Below are positions 54,003 to 62,251 of a DNA stretch of 64,000 bases, one piece after another. The notes under the pieces were generated by a model, which was not told the origin of the DNA, did no database searches, and saw nothing but the letters and a program-made list of their open reading frames with translations. The stretch's first letter is position 1. Every line of letters begins with the position of its first letter. The DNA is from Streptomyces sp. B21-083 (GTDB lineage: Bacteria > Actinomycetota > Actinomycetes > Streptomycetales > Streptomycetaceae), in the NCBI RefSeq assembly GCF_036898825.1, contig NZ_JARUND010000001.1:2604001-2668000 (forward strand), written 5' to 3'. Position numbers and translations under genes: made by a program.

Positions 54003-54686
54003 ATGCAGAACGTGACCGCCGTGGCCCATCGCGGCGACCCCTACCGCTCCCGTGAGAACACGATCGACTCGCTGCGTTCCGCGCTCGACCAGGGCGCGGA
54101 CGCGGTCGAGATCGACGTACGGCTCACCCGCGACGGCGTGCCCGTGCTGCTGCACGACGCGACCCTGAAGCGGCTGTGGGAACGGGAACGGCCGCTGGCC
54201 GCCCTGTCGGCGGCCGAGGTGCGCGGGCTGACGGAGGGCGGGGTGCCGACGCTCGCGGAGGCCCTGGCCGTGACCGAGGGCAGCCGGGTGATGATCGATC
54301 TGCCGGGAACGCCCGATGTGCGGGCGGTACGGCGCGTGGTGGACGTGGTCCGGGAGTGCGCGGCGGAGGAACGCGTGTACTACTGCGCGGACGCTCCGGC
54401 CATGCTCGCGGTGCGCGCGGTGGACCCGGCCGCCGAGATCGCCCTGACCTGGAAGACCCTCGCGCCGCCGCGCCCCGCCCTGCTGGCCGCGATCCGCCCG
54501 CGCTGGCTCAACTACCGCTTCACCCTGGTCGACCGGCAGCTCACGGCACGGGTGCACCGGGGCGGTCATCTGCTGTCGGTGTGGACTCCGGACACCCGTC
54601 GTTCCATGCGCCGGCTGCTGGACGCCGGCGTCGACTCGATCACCACCAACCGGATCGACGCGCTGTGCGCGCTGCGCAAGGGATGA
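54003..54686 (+). CDS. Glycerophosphodiester phosphodiesterase family protein
   Basis: Hydrolyses glycerophosphodiesters to glycerol 3-phosphate. The 227-residue protein has VAHRGDPYRSRENT (residues 7-20) and AVEIDVRLTRDGVPVLLHD (35-53), which hold the catalytic His pair and metal ligands, then a shortened barrel ending LLDAGVDSITTNRIDAL. No signal peptide, so cytoplasmic. ATG at 54003 follows the adenosine deaminase stop by 34 bp; no strong ribosome site, suggesting coupling to the upstream gene. Slightly shorter than usual (240-260). Confidence 0.88.
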   Translation: MQNVTAVAHRGDPYRSRENTIDSLRSALDQGADAVEIDVRLTRDGVPVLLHDATLKRLWERERPLAALSAAEVRGLTEGGVPTLAEALAVTEGSRVMIDLPGTPDVRAVRRVVDVVRECAAEERVYYCADAPAMLAVRAVDPAAEIALTWKTLAPPRPALLAAIRPRWLNYRFTLVDRQLTARVHRGGHLLSVWTPDTRRSMRRLLDAGVDSITTNRIDALCALRKG

Positions 54687-54715
54687 CGCGGATCGGCCGC
54701 TGAGCGGATCCTGCC

Positions 54716-56410
54716 CTAGACGCGGGACTCCTGCGCCACGGTCGCCGGGTCGGCCGGGGTGTCCCGGGTGACGTACTGGGGGACGGGGGTGTCGTCCTTG
54801 CCGGTGTCGCGGACCAGGCCGTAGCGCTTGGCGCCCTCGGGAGGTCCGCTGGTCACGTCGTTCTCCACGTCGTCCCAGGTGGTCGGGAAGACGCTCAGGC
54901 CGTAGTCGGCGCCCCGTTCGTTCACGGTGAGGGTGACACTGCCGTCGACGTAGAAGTACTCGTTCTGCCACATCTGCTGGGTGCCGGCCGGCGGGACGGC
55001 GTAGCCGGTGGCCGAGTCGCCCATGCCGCTGGCGGAACTGTCGGTGCTGCTGACCCGGTCGTCCATCCGGCGGCCTCCGCCCGACGCCACGTGGAAGAGC
55101 TTGCCCTTCAGACCGGTCCAGCTCGGCATGACCAGGCTGCCGGCCCGGTACTGCGGCGAGATCTGCCAGCGGACCAGGACATAGCCCCGGCCGGTGAGCG
55201 TCACGCTGTCCCCGCGGTGGTTCATGGTGGCGTGCGCGCCGCCGGTGCTGGTGATCCCGGCCTCGGGCCGGTGCGGAAGGGCGGCGGGCCGCGCGTTCGG
55301 GTCGGGCGCCGTGTCGACGGCGTCGACGACCGAGCCGTACGTCTCCTGCTCGGGACGGGTCGCCGAGGGCGTCGGCGTGGGTGACGGCGACGCCGAGGGG
55401 GACGCGGACGGCGACGGGGACGGGGGCGCGGAGGTGGTGGGTGCCTGGGGCCGGGGGCGCGCCGTGGGTGCCGCGACGGCTGGCGGCGGGTCCTTCGCGG
55501 GGTACGTGACGACGTAGGCGCCGCCCGCGATGATCGTGGCCCCGGCGCTCAGGGCGACGGCCGGCTTGGTCAGGGCGCCGAGCACCTTTCCCGACCAGCT
55601 GACGGAGGCGCCGGCGGTGGCGGTGGCGGCGACAGCCGTCTTGCCGCCGAAGGCCAGCGACAGGGTGAACCCGACGGGCAGCGGGACCAGCGCGATGCCG
55701 ACGAGGAGCCGTTCCGCCGGTACGACGACCGCCTCGCCGGAGCTCGCGCAGTACGCGCACCCCCTGATGTGCCGGGCCAGCCGCTTGCGCCACACGGAGT
55801 CCGGGTCGCCGTCCCAGCGGGCGGTCGTTTCCCGCAGGTCGGGGCAGGCGCCGTCGAGCGCCCGGACGATTCCGCGCGAGGCCTCCAGGCGCTCCTTCAT
55901 CCGCTGGACGCGTACGGCGGCGTGCTGCCGGCTGATGCCGACGGCGGCCGCCAGCTCACGGCGGGTGAGTTCGCCCGCGACCTCCAGCCACCACAGCGAC
56001 AGCAGCTGCCGGTCCTCGTCGTCGAGCCAGCGCGCCGCCTCCGCGACCTCGCGCCGCTGCCCCTCCAACTGGAGTTTCAGTACGGCGAGTTCGGCGAAGT
56101 CGGCGGCTCCGTCGGCCGTCTCGTCACGGAGTGCGTCGGTCGTACGGCGGCGCGCGCGGTCCCGGATCTGGCGCATCGTGATCGCGACGAGCCACGACCG
56201 GAAGCTGTCCGGGTCGCGCAGTGAGCCGAGGTTGTCGACGGCTCGGAGCATGGTCTCCTGCACGACGTCGTCGACGTCCGCGTGACCGTTCAGGGCCCGG
56301 CCGACGATGTTGTAGACCAGCGGCAGCCAGCCCGCGACCAGCTCGTCCAGCGCCCGCCGGTCACCGGCCTGCGCCGCAGCGATGGTGGAACTCCACTGGC
56401 GCCCGTCCAC
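54716..56410 (-). CDS. ECF sigma factor fused to zinc-finger, membrane and extracytoplasmic region
   Basis: A 564-residue protein. Residues about 1-165 are an ECF sigma-70 factor: region 2 in VQETMLRAVDNLGSL and SWLVAITMRQIRDRAR, region 4 in LTRRELAAAVGISRQHAAVR. A zinc-finger-like HIRGCAYC follows (about 215), then two or three hydrophobic segments (LLVGIALVPLPVGFTLSLAF; AVALSAGATIIAGGAYVV), a Ser/Pro linker (about 320-345) and a C-terminal domain of about 200 residues rich in Tyr/Trp. This places an anti-sigma-like membrane module on the same chain as the sigma factor. GTG at 56410 has AAGGGG close upstream. Some actinobacterial ECF groups have comparable extensions (from memory). Confidence 0.85.
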   Translation of the reverse strand: MDGRQWSSTIAAAQAGDRRALDELVAGWLPLVYNIVGRALNGHADVDDVVQETMLRAVDNLGSLRDPDSFRSWLVAITMRQIRDRARRRTTDALRDETADGAADFAELAVLKLQLEGQRREVAEAARWLDDEDRQLLSLWWLEVAGELTRRELAAAVGISRQHAAVRVQRMKERLEASRGIVRALDGACPDLRETTARWDGDPDSVWRKRLARHIRGCAYCASSGEAVVVPAERLLVGIALVPLPVGFTLSLAFGGKTAVAATATAGASVSWSGKVLGALTKPAVALSAGATIIAGGAYVVTYPAKDPPPAVAAPTARPRPQAPTTSAPPSPSPSASPSASPSPTPTPSATRPEQETYGSVVDAVDTAPDPNARPAALPHRPEAGITSTGGAHATMNHRGDSVTLTGRGYVLVRWQISPQYRAGSLVMPSWTGLKGKLFHVASGGGRRMDDRVSSTDSSASGMGDSATGYAVPPAGTQQMWQNEYFYVDGSVTLTVNERGADYGLSVFPTTWDDVENDVTSGPPEGAKRYGLVRDTGKDDTPVPQYVTRDTPADPATVAQESRV

Positions 56411-56678
56411 AAAAGCCCCTTCTCGTACGTGTGTGCACCTTACGTCGCCCTGTTGCACACGAGTTCCCCACCGAGTCGCCCGAGGAGACGGCTCGGAGGC
56501 ACCGCCGATAACAGTTTTTGCCCCCTCCCCCAGGCCACCCGGACCTGGGCCCTAGGTGCGATCCCCGACAAGATCCGCACGCGGTACGCCAGTTGCCCTT
56601 AGCCCGACACCAGGGTCGGCGTCCTCCTCACCGACGATCCCGGTCACTCCGTACGGATCGAGAATGTGAACATCCACA

Positions 56679-56734
56679 CCACCCGCCACCCGCCACCCGC
56701 CACCCGCCACCCGCCACCCGCCACCCGCCACCCG
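56679..56734 (+). repeat. Eight perfect tandem copies of the heptamer CCACCCG
   Basis: The array ends directly at the AGGAG ribosome site of the serine hydrolase gene. The array unit is 7 bp, so copy-number change alters promoter-to-ribosome-site spacing. An upstream GTG at 56666 reads through the array in frame with the gene (RHPPPAT repeated). Confidence 0.95.
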
Positions 56735-56745
56735 CAGGAGCAGCC

Positions 56746-57925
56746 GATGCACATACGCCCGCGTACCGCCGCCCGCGCCACAGCCCTCGCGACCGTCCTC
56801 ACGCTCACCCTCGCCCTACCGGCCGGCGCCCTCGCCGTTCCCGCGTCGGCCGACTCCGCCTCCGGTGCGGTGACCGGGCGGGGCACGTCACCGGACGTGG
56901 CGGCGCTGCGGGCCGCGCTCGCCGGGTTACCGAACGGGGACGCGACGGCGGCTCTCGTACGGGTCGGGGGCACCGACGGTGTCTGGCGCGGCAGTGCGGG
57001 TGTGCACGACCTGGCGAGCGGACGGGCGGCGGACCCGGACGCGCGTTTCCGGGTCGGATCGACGACGAAGGCGGTCACGGCGGCGGTCGTGCTCCAACTC
57101 GCGGCGGAGGGCGCGGTGGACCTCGGCCGACCGGCCCGCCACTACCTTCCGGACCTGATCCCCAGCACGTACGCGCACGTGACCGTGCGTCAGCTCTTGA
57201 ACCACACCAGCGGCATCCCGGCCGCCGCCGGCACCGGTACGACCTTCGAGGAGTGGTACACGCACCGCTTCGACCTCCACTCGCCCCGCGCGACGGTCGC
57301 CTCGGCCACCGCCGAGCCACCCGAGTTCGCGCCGGGCACCCGGCAGCACTACCTCAACATCAACTACACCGTGCTCGGGCTGCTGATCGAGCGGATCACC
57401 GGCCACTCGTACGAGCGGGAGACGACCCGCCGGGTCTTCGCCCCGCTGGGAATGCGGAACACGTACTTCCCCGGCACCGACCCGGACATCCGAGGGCCGC
57501 ACAACCGCGGCTACCAGGCGGTGGCGCGCGCCGACGGCACGACGGAGTACCGCGATGTCACGGTCTGGGGCACCACGGACACCTGGGCGGCGGGCGCCAT
57601 GATCTCCACGACGGCGGACCTGGAGCGGTTCCTGACCGCCCTGTTCCGTGGCCGGGTGGTGCCGGAGCCACAGCTGGAGGAGATGTTCACCGTCCCGGCC
57701 GACGTCCCGGACGCCACGATGAGCGCGGGCCTGGAGCGGTATGTGACCGACGACGGTACGGAGTTGTGGCTGAAGTCGGGCGGCCGTTGGGGTTACAACA
57801 CGCTCATCGCCGCCACCCGCGACCTGTCCCGCACCCTCGTCTACAGCGTCAACTCGACCGACGCGAAGGGCCAGGGCCTGAATCCGGTCGCCGCGCGCAT
57901 CGTGCGGGCGGCCTTCACACTGTGA
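56746..57925 (+). CDS. Secreted serine hydrolase of the beta-lactamase/D-Ala-D-Ala carboxypeptidase type
   Basis: A 392-residue exported class C beta-lactamase-fold protein. A Sec signal peptide (ATALATVLTLTLALPAGALA, cleavage near ASA at about 30) is followed by the catalytic SxxK as STTK in FRVGSTTKAVTAAVV (about 108), the YxN motif as YLN in QHYLNINYTVLGLLIERITG and the KSG-like LKSGGRWGYN near the end. ATG at 56746 has AGGAG 5 bases upstream. Whether it is a carboxypeptidase, esterase or drug-inactivating enzyme cannot be told. The ribosome site abuts a heptamer array. Confidence 0.9.
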
Positions 57926-58109
57926 CGCCGACCGCGGCCGGTGGCGCCGTCGTCAGCGCCTCCAGCCGCTTGATCCGCTTTCGTACGACGTACAGCGGGA
58001 TCACCCCGAACACCCCGAACGACATGTCGATCACCGTCCACCAGAAGGGAATCCCCCGGATCGGCCCGCAGAGCAGCGCGAGCGGAACGATCCCCGCGCA
58101 GGCGATCAT
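57915..58109 (-). CDS. Small two-helix membrane protein
   Basis: A 64-residue protein starting at ATG 58109 with GGAG 7 bases upstream. Two hydrophobic stretches, MIACAGIVPLALLCG and IPFWWTVIDMSFGVFGVIPL, are followed by a basic segment VVRKRIKRLEA. The stop overlaps the end of the convergent serine hydrolase by 11 bp. Function unknown; similar short membrane proteins occur in Streptomyces, but I cannot name a family. It may be a remnant of a longer gene. Confidence 0.5.
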   Translation of the reverse strand: MIACAGIVPLALLCGPIRGIPFWWTVIDMSFGVFGVIPLYVVRKRIKRLEALTTAPPAAVGVTV

Positions 58110-58153
58110 CCCGAACTCCGCATGCCCTGCGCCTGATCGCGGCCCGACGGCGC

Positions 58154-59005
58154 TCAGCCGGGTATGTCCATGCGCTGGGTGCCGACGACCGACAGCAGCC
58201 TCAGCGCTTCCTCTGACGGTGTGCCGGGTTCGGCGGTGTAGATCACGACCCGCTGGTCCCGGTCGGCGATGTCGAGGACGTCGCAGTTGACGGTGACGGG
58301 ACCGACCAGCGGGTGTTGGAAGGTCTTGCACAGGCTGGGTGCGGCGGACACGTCGTGGGAGGCCCAGAGCCGGGCGAACTCCGCACTGCCGGAGCGGAGT
58401 TCGGCCACCAGTGCGGCCACTTCGGGGTCGTCGGGGTAGCGGGCGGCGGTGGCGCGCAGATCCTGGGCCGTGTTGCGGGCGAAGGCGGTCGCGTCCAACA
58501 GGCTGTACACCCCGCGTCCCTGGGGGCGCGACTCCAGGAAGACCCGGCGCGCGAAGTTGCGCTCGCGCCGTGACAGGGCGGAGAAGTCCTCCAGGAGAGC
58601 GGCGGCCAGATCGTTCCAGGCGATCACCTCGTACGTCGCCGAGATCACGATCGCCGCGGCCTGCGGCAGCCGGTCGAGCAGCCGCAGGATGCTCTGGCGC
58701 ACCTCCCGGGAGGGCCCGGGCGGCGGGCCCGGCGGCACGCCGGCCAGGTGGTGGAAGTGGTCGCGCTCGGCGTCCGACAGCCGCAGGGCCCGGGCCACAC
58801 CGGCCAGCACATCGCGCGACGGGTGCGGGGCACGGGCCTGCTCCAGCCGTGTGTAGTACTCGGTCGAGATGAACGCCAACTGGGCCACCTCCTCCCGCCG
58901 CAGTCCCGGAGTGCGGCGGCGCTGTCCTGCGGGCAGCCCCGCCTCGGCCGGAGTGATCCGCTCACGCCTGCTGCGCAGGAAAGCGGCCAGTTCTTGTCTG
59001 TCCAC
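58154..59005 (-). CDS. XRE-family regulator with MmyB-like ligand-binding domain
   Basis: A 283-residue DNA-binding protein. The helix-turn-helix is in TPGLRREEVAQLAFISTEYYTRLEQARAP in two overlapping blocks (residues 32-58). The C-terminal MmyB-like PAS-type domain has IVISATYEVIAWNDLAAALL and the ending PLVGPVTVNCDVLDIADRDQ followed by VVIYTAEPGTPSEEALRLL. Many such regulators lie divergent from a short-chain dehydrogenase, as here. GTG at 59005 fits the family N-terminus MDRQELAAFLRSRRERI, though its purine-rich GAGGGG is unusually close. A 31-bp palindrome lies in the 87-bp divergent gap. Confidence 0.88.
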   Translation of the reverse strand: MDRQELAAFLRSRRERITPAEAGLPAGQRRRTPGLRREEVAQLAFISTEYYTRLEQARAPHPSRDVLAGVARALRLSDAERDHFHHLAGVPPGPPPGPSREVRQSILRLLDRLPQAAAIVISATYEVIAWNDLAAALLEDFSALSRRERNFARRVFLESRPQGRGVYSLLDATAFARNTAQDLRATAARYPDDPEVAALVAELRSGSAEFARLWASHDVSAAPSLCKTFQHPLVGPVTVNCDVLDIADRDQRVVIYTAEPGTPSEEALRLLSVVGTQRMDIPG

Positions 59006-59033
59006 CCCCTCAGTGTGCGCCGGGGCCGAGGGG

Positions 59034-59064
59034 GCTATCCAGGTACCGCCGGTGCCTGGATAGC
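59034..59064. promoter_or_regulatory. 31-bp near-perfect palindrome in the XRE/SDR divergent promoter
   Basis: GCTATCCAGGTACC, 3-base centre, GGTGCCTGGATAGC: 13 of 14 arm positions are complementary. It lies between the start codons at 59005 and 59093 and is the obvious operator for the adjacent XRE-family regulator. Confidence 0.8.
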
Positions 59065-59092
59065 TTCCGCGGCCGGACGCAGGCTTGCCGCC

Positions 59093-59881
59093 ATGGACAA
59101 CGAACCCACCGCCAACACATCCACGGGCCTGCTGGCCGGCAAGGTCGCTCTCATCACCGGCGCCGGGCGCGGGATCGGCGCCGCAGCGGCGCGGCTGTTC
59201 GCCCGGGAGGGCGCCCGAGTGCTGCTCGCGGCCCGGACGGAGGACCAGCTGAAGTCGGTGACCCAGGAGGTCCGTGCGGCGGGCGGCACCGCGGACTACG
59301 TCGTGTGCGACCTGGCCGACGCCGACAGCGTGCGAGCCGCCGTCGATCGCACCGTGAACCGGTACGGCCGGCTCGACATCGCCTTCAACAACGCCGCGAC
59401 GACCATCCCGCCCGGCCCGCTGGACCAGGTGCGGGAGGCCGACTTCGACCATGTCCACGCCGTGAACCTCAAGGGCACCTGGCTGGCCATGGCCGCCGAG
59501 GTCGCCGCCATCCGGGCCACCGCCGGGACCGGTGCCATCGTCAACAACTCCAGCGTCGGCAGCCTGAGGGGCAACCCCGAGCTGCCCGTCTACGGGGCGA
59601 TGAAGCGGGCGGTGAACAGCCTCACCGAATCGGCCGCCATCACGTACGGCCCGGAGGGCATCCGCGTCAACGCCGTCGCACCCGGCACCACGCTCACCGA
59701 GATGATCCGCGCCTGGAACGACGCCACCCCCGGCATCGTGGAGCACCTCAACGCACTGACCCCGCTGCGGCGTGCGGCCGACCCCGCCGAGATCGCCGAG
59801 GCCGCCGCCTGGCTGCTGAGCGACCGCGCCTCCTACGTGACCGGCACGGTCCTCCGGGTCGACGGCGGCGTCGGAGCGTGA
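59093..59881 (+). CDS. Short-chain dehydrogenase/reductase
   Basis: A 262-residue NAD(P)-dependent oxidoreductase of the classical SDR family. The cofactor site is ALITGAGRGIGAAAARLF (TGxxxGIG, about 19-36), then LDIAFNNAAT (NNA), the catalytic Ser in IVNNSSVGSLRG and the YxxxK in PVYGAMKRAVNSL; the C-terminus AAWLLSDRASYVTGTVLRVDGG is typical. An N-terminal tail of about 15 residues precedes the domain. ATG at 59093. It is divergent from the XRE regulator and shares its palindromic control region. Substrate unknown. Followed by a non-coding stretch (59882-60066) without a convincing gene. Confidence 0.92.
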   Translation: MDNEPTANTSTGLLAGKVALITGAGRGIGAAAARLFAREGARVLLAARTEDQLKSVTQEVRAAGGTADYVVCDLADADSVRAAVDRTVNRYGRLDIAFNNAATTIPPGPLDQVREADFDHVHAVNLKGTWLAMAAEVAAIRATAGTGAIVNNSSVGSLRGNPELPVYGAMKRAVNSLTESAAITYGPEGIRVNAVAPGTTLTEMIRAWNDATPGIVEHLNALTPLRRAADPAEIAEAAAWLLSDRASYVTGTVLRVDGGVGA

Positions 59882-60066
59882 ATCGCCGGCGAAGCCGACG
59901 CCGGCCTTCGGGTCGTACGCCCCGGGCTGGATGCCGAGTTCGTGAGTGCGGTGCCCGGCCTCGTTCGTCGCAGCCGTCACCCGTCGGCGCGGCCCCGACG
60001 GGCCGACGCACCGACGAGGGCCGCCGCGGCGACAGGTCGTCGGCCGCCCCGCCCCTGGCTCCGGGC

Positions 60067-60117
60067 GCACGAACGCGGCCCCGGACGGAGGCCTCCCGCC
60101 CGGGACCGCGTTCGTGC
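60067..60117. terminator. Bidirectional terminator between SDR and aldehyde dehydrogenase
   Basis: GCACGAACGCGG ... CCGCGTTCGTGC is a perfect 12-bp stem, with further complementary GC bases inside the loop. It lies 12 bp from the aldehyde dehydrogenase stop, between convergent genes. Confidence 0.75.
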
Positions 60118-60129
60118 CACGTACGGCCG

Positions 60130-61569
60130 TCAGCCGCCGAGCGACGTCATGACGTGCTTGATCCGCGTGTAGTCGTCGAAGCCGTACCCCGACAGGTCCT
60201 TGCCGTAGCCGGACTTCTTGAAGCCGCCGTGGGGCATCTCCGCGACCAGCGGGATATGGGTGTTGATCCACACACAGCCGAAGTCCAGGACCTTCGACAT
60301 GCGCATCGCGCGCGCGTGGTCCTTCGTCCAGACCGACGACGCGAGGGCGTAGTCCACGCCGTTGGCCCATCCCACGGCCTGCGCCTCGTCCGTGAAGGAC
60401 TGGACGGTGATGACCGGACCGAACACCTCGTTCTGGATGATCTCGTCGTCCTGCTTCAGGCCCGACACGACCGTCGCGGCGTAGAAGTAGCCCTTCTCGC
60501 CGACCCGGTGACCCCCCGCCTCGACCTTGGCGTGCGCGGGCAGCCGCTCGATGAAGCCGGAGACCTGCTTCAGCTGGTTCGGGTTGTTGAGCGGTCCGTA
60601 CAGCACGTCCTCGTCGTCCGGCTGCCCGGTCTTGGTCTCGGCGGCGGCCTTGGCGAGCGCGGCGACGAACTCGTCGTGGATGGACTCCTGGACGAGGACG
60701 CGTGTGGCCGCCGTACAGTCCTGGCCCGCGTTGAAGTAGCCCGCGACCGAGATGTCCTCGACGGCCTTGGCGATGTCGGTGTCCTCGAAGACGACGACCG
60801 GCGCTTTTCCGCCCAGCTCCAGGTGGACGCGCTTGAGGTCCTTCGACGCGGACTCGGCGACCTGCATACCGGCGCGCACCGAACCGGTGATCGACGCCAT
60901 CGCCGGCGTCGGGTGCTCGACCATCAGCCGGCCGGTGTCACGGTCGCCGGTCACGACGTTGAAGACGCCCTTGGGCAGGATCGAACCCATGATCTCGGCC
61001 ATGAGCACCGTGGACGCGGGCGTCGTGTCCGACGGCTTGAGCACCACCGTGTTGCCGGCCGCGATCGCCGGGGCGAACTTCCACACGGCCATCATCATCG
61101 GGTAGTTCCAGGGCGCGACCTGCGCGCAGACCCCGACCGGCTCACGCCGGACGATCGACGTCATGCCGTCCATGTACTCGCCGGCGCTGCGTCCCTCCAG
61201 CATCCGGGCCGCACCGGCGAAGAAGCGGATCTGGTCCACCATCGGCGGGATCTCCTCGGACCGCGTGAGCCCGATCGGCTTGCCGGTGTTCTCCACCTCG
61301 GCCGCGATGAGTTCCTCGGCGCGCTCCTCGAACGCGTCCGCGATCTTCAGGAGGTGCTTCTGCCGCTCGGCCGGCGTCTTGTCGCGCCAGGCGGGGAAAG
61401 CGGCGGCGGCCGCCGCCATCGCGGCGTCGACGTCCGGCTGCCCGGACAGCGGCGCGGTCGCGTACGCCTCGCCCGTCACGGGGTTGACCACCTCGGTGGT
61501 CCGCCCGTCGGCGGCGTCCCGGAACTCACCATCGATGTAGTTGCGCAGACGACGCAGCTCGGTGCTCAC
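60130..61569 (-). CDS. Gamma-aminobutyraldehyde dehydrogenase-like (PatD/YdcW-like)
   Basis: A 479-residue aldehyde dehydrogenase. Motifs: APWNYPMMMAVWKFAPAI (about 150), base Glu in LELGGKAPVVVFEDTDI (about 250), catalytic Cys in NAGQDCTAATRVLV (about 285) and the end MPHGGFKKSGYGKDLSGYG. It is similar to the enzyme at 49104 but clearly diverged (for instance an unusual insert QPDDEDVLYGPLNNPNQLKQ). GTG at 61569 has GGAGGG 6 bases upstream. It is divergent from an Lrp/AsnC regulator and an aminotransferase, an arrangement that fits putrescine to 4-aminobutanal to GABA. Confidence 0.88.
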   Translation of the reverse strand: MSTELRRLRNYIDGEFRDAADGRTTEVVNPVTGEAYATAPLSGQPDVDAAMAAAAAAFPAWRDKTPAERQKHLLKIADAFEERAEELIAAEVENTGKPIGLTRSEEIPPMVDQIRFFAGAARMLEGRSAGEYMDGMTSIVRREPVGVCAQVAPWNYPMMMAVWKFAPAIAAGNTVVLKPSDTTPASTVLMAEIMGSILPKGVFNVVTGDRDTGRLMVEHPTPAMASITGSVRAGMQVAESASKDLKRVHLELGGKAPVVVFEDTDIAKAVEDISVAGYFNAGQDCTAATRVLVQESIHDEFVAALAKAAAETKTGQPDDEDVLYGPLNNPNQLKQVSGFIERLPAHAKVEAGGHRVGEKGYFYAATVVSGLKQDDEIIQNEVFGPVITVQSFTDEAQAVGWANGVDYALASSVWTKDHARAMRMSKVLDFGCVWINTHIPLVAEMPHGGFKKSGYGKDLSGYGFDDYTRIKHVMTSLGG

Positions 61570-61748
61570 TGCCGGCCCTCCAGATTCGGGTGTCCATTGA
61601 CTGAGACACCACCCTATTCCGCAGTCCGACGTTTTCAACACCCCCGACGCCCCGCAAGCTACGAAATCCGCATGTCAAGCGTCCATGAACAACGAATTTC
61701 ATCGATCGAGCCTTGCGAAACCGTCGACTCCTCGTGCACAGTGAGCGC

Positions 61749-62249
61749 GTGGCCAGTCGAAGCGCAGAGCAAAGGGACTCCCGCGAGTCCAGGAGCGGCA
61801 CCCCCCAGCTGGACGCCGTCTCCCTCGCCATCATCGAACAGCTCCAGGAGGACGGCCGCAGACCGTACGCGGCGATCGGCAAGGCCGTGGGCCTCTCCGA
61901 GGCGGCCGTGCGCCAGCGCGTCCAGAAGCTGCTCGACCAGGGCGTGATGCAGATCGTCGCCGTCACGGACCCGCTCACCGTGGGTTTCCGCAGGCAGGCG
62001 ATGGTCGGCGTCAACGTCGACGGCGACCTCGACCCCGTGGCCGACGCACTGAGCGCCATGGCGGAAGTCGAGTACGTGGTGATGACCGCGGGTTCCTTCG
62101 ACATCCTCGCCGAGATCGTCTGCGAGGACGACGACCACCTGCTGGACGTCATCAACAAACGCATGCGGGCCCTGCCCGGCGTGCGCTCCACCGAAAGCTT
62201 CGTCTACCTCAAGCTCAAGAAGCAGACCTACATGTGGGGAACCCGATAA
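61749..62249 (+). CDS. Lrp/AsnC-family transcriptional regulator
   Basis: A 166-residue regulator. The N-terminal winged helix reads LDAVSLAIIEQLQEDGRRPY, AAIGKAVGLSEAAVRQRVQKLLDQGVM; the C-terminal RAM ligand domain includes VGVNVDGDLDPVADALSAM, VEYVVMTAGSFDILAEIV and LPGVRSTESFVYLKLKKQTY. GTG at 61749 is preferred; a GTG-like start at 61713 would add 12 residues. It is followed after 2 bp by the aminotransferase gene and is divergent from an aldehyde dehydrogenase, so it probably senses an amine or amino acid of this pathway (inference). Confidence 0.9.
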   Translation: MASRSAEQRDSRESRSGTPQLDAVSLAIIEQLQEDGRRPYAAIGKAVGLSEAAVRQRVQKLLDQGVMQIVAVTDPLTVGFRRQAMVGVNVDGDLDPVADALSAMAEVEYVVMTAGSFDILAEIVCEDDDHLLDVINKRMRALPGVRSTESFVYLKLKKQTYMWGTR

Positions 62250-62251
62250 CC

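Noticed and set aside
56679..56734. Heptamer array considered as a CRISPR-like array.
   Set aside because: Units are 7 bp with no spacers and no cas genes.
59882..60066. Minus-strand open translation containing GHRTHELGIQPGAYDPKAG that looked like a gene tail.
   Set aside because: No start, ribosome site or family match, and a terminator follows directly; may be a remnant, but unsupported.
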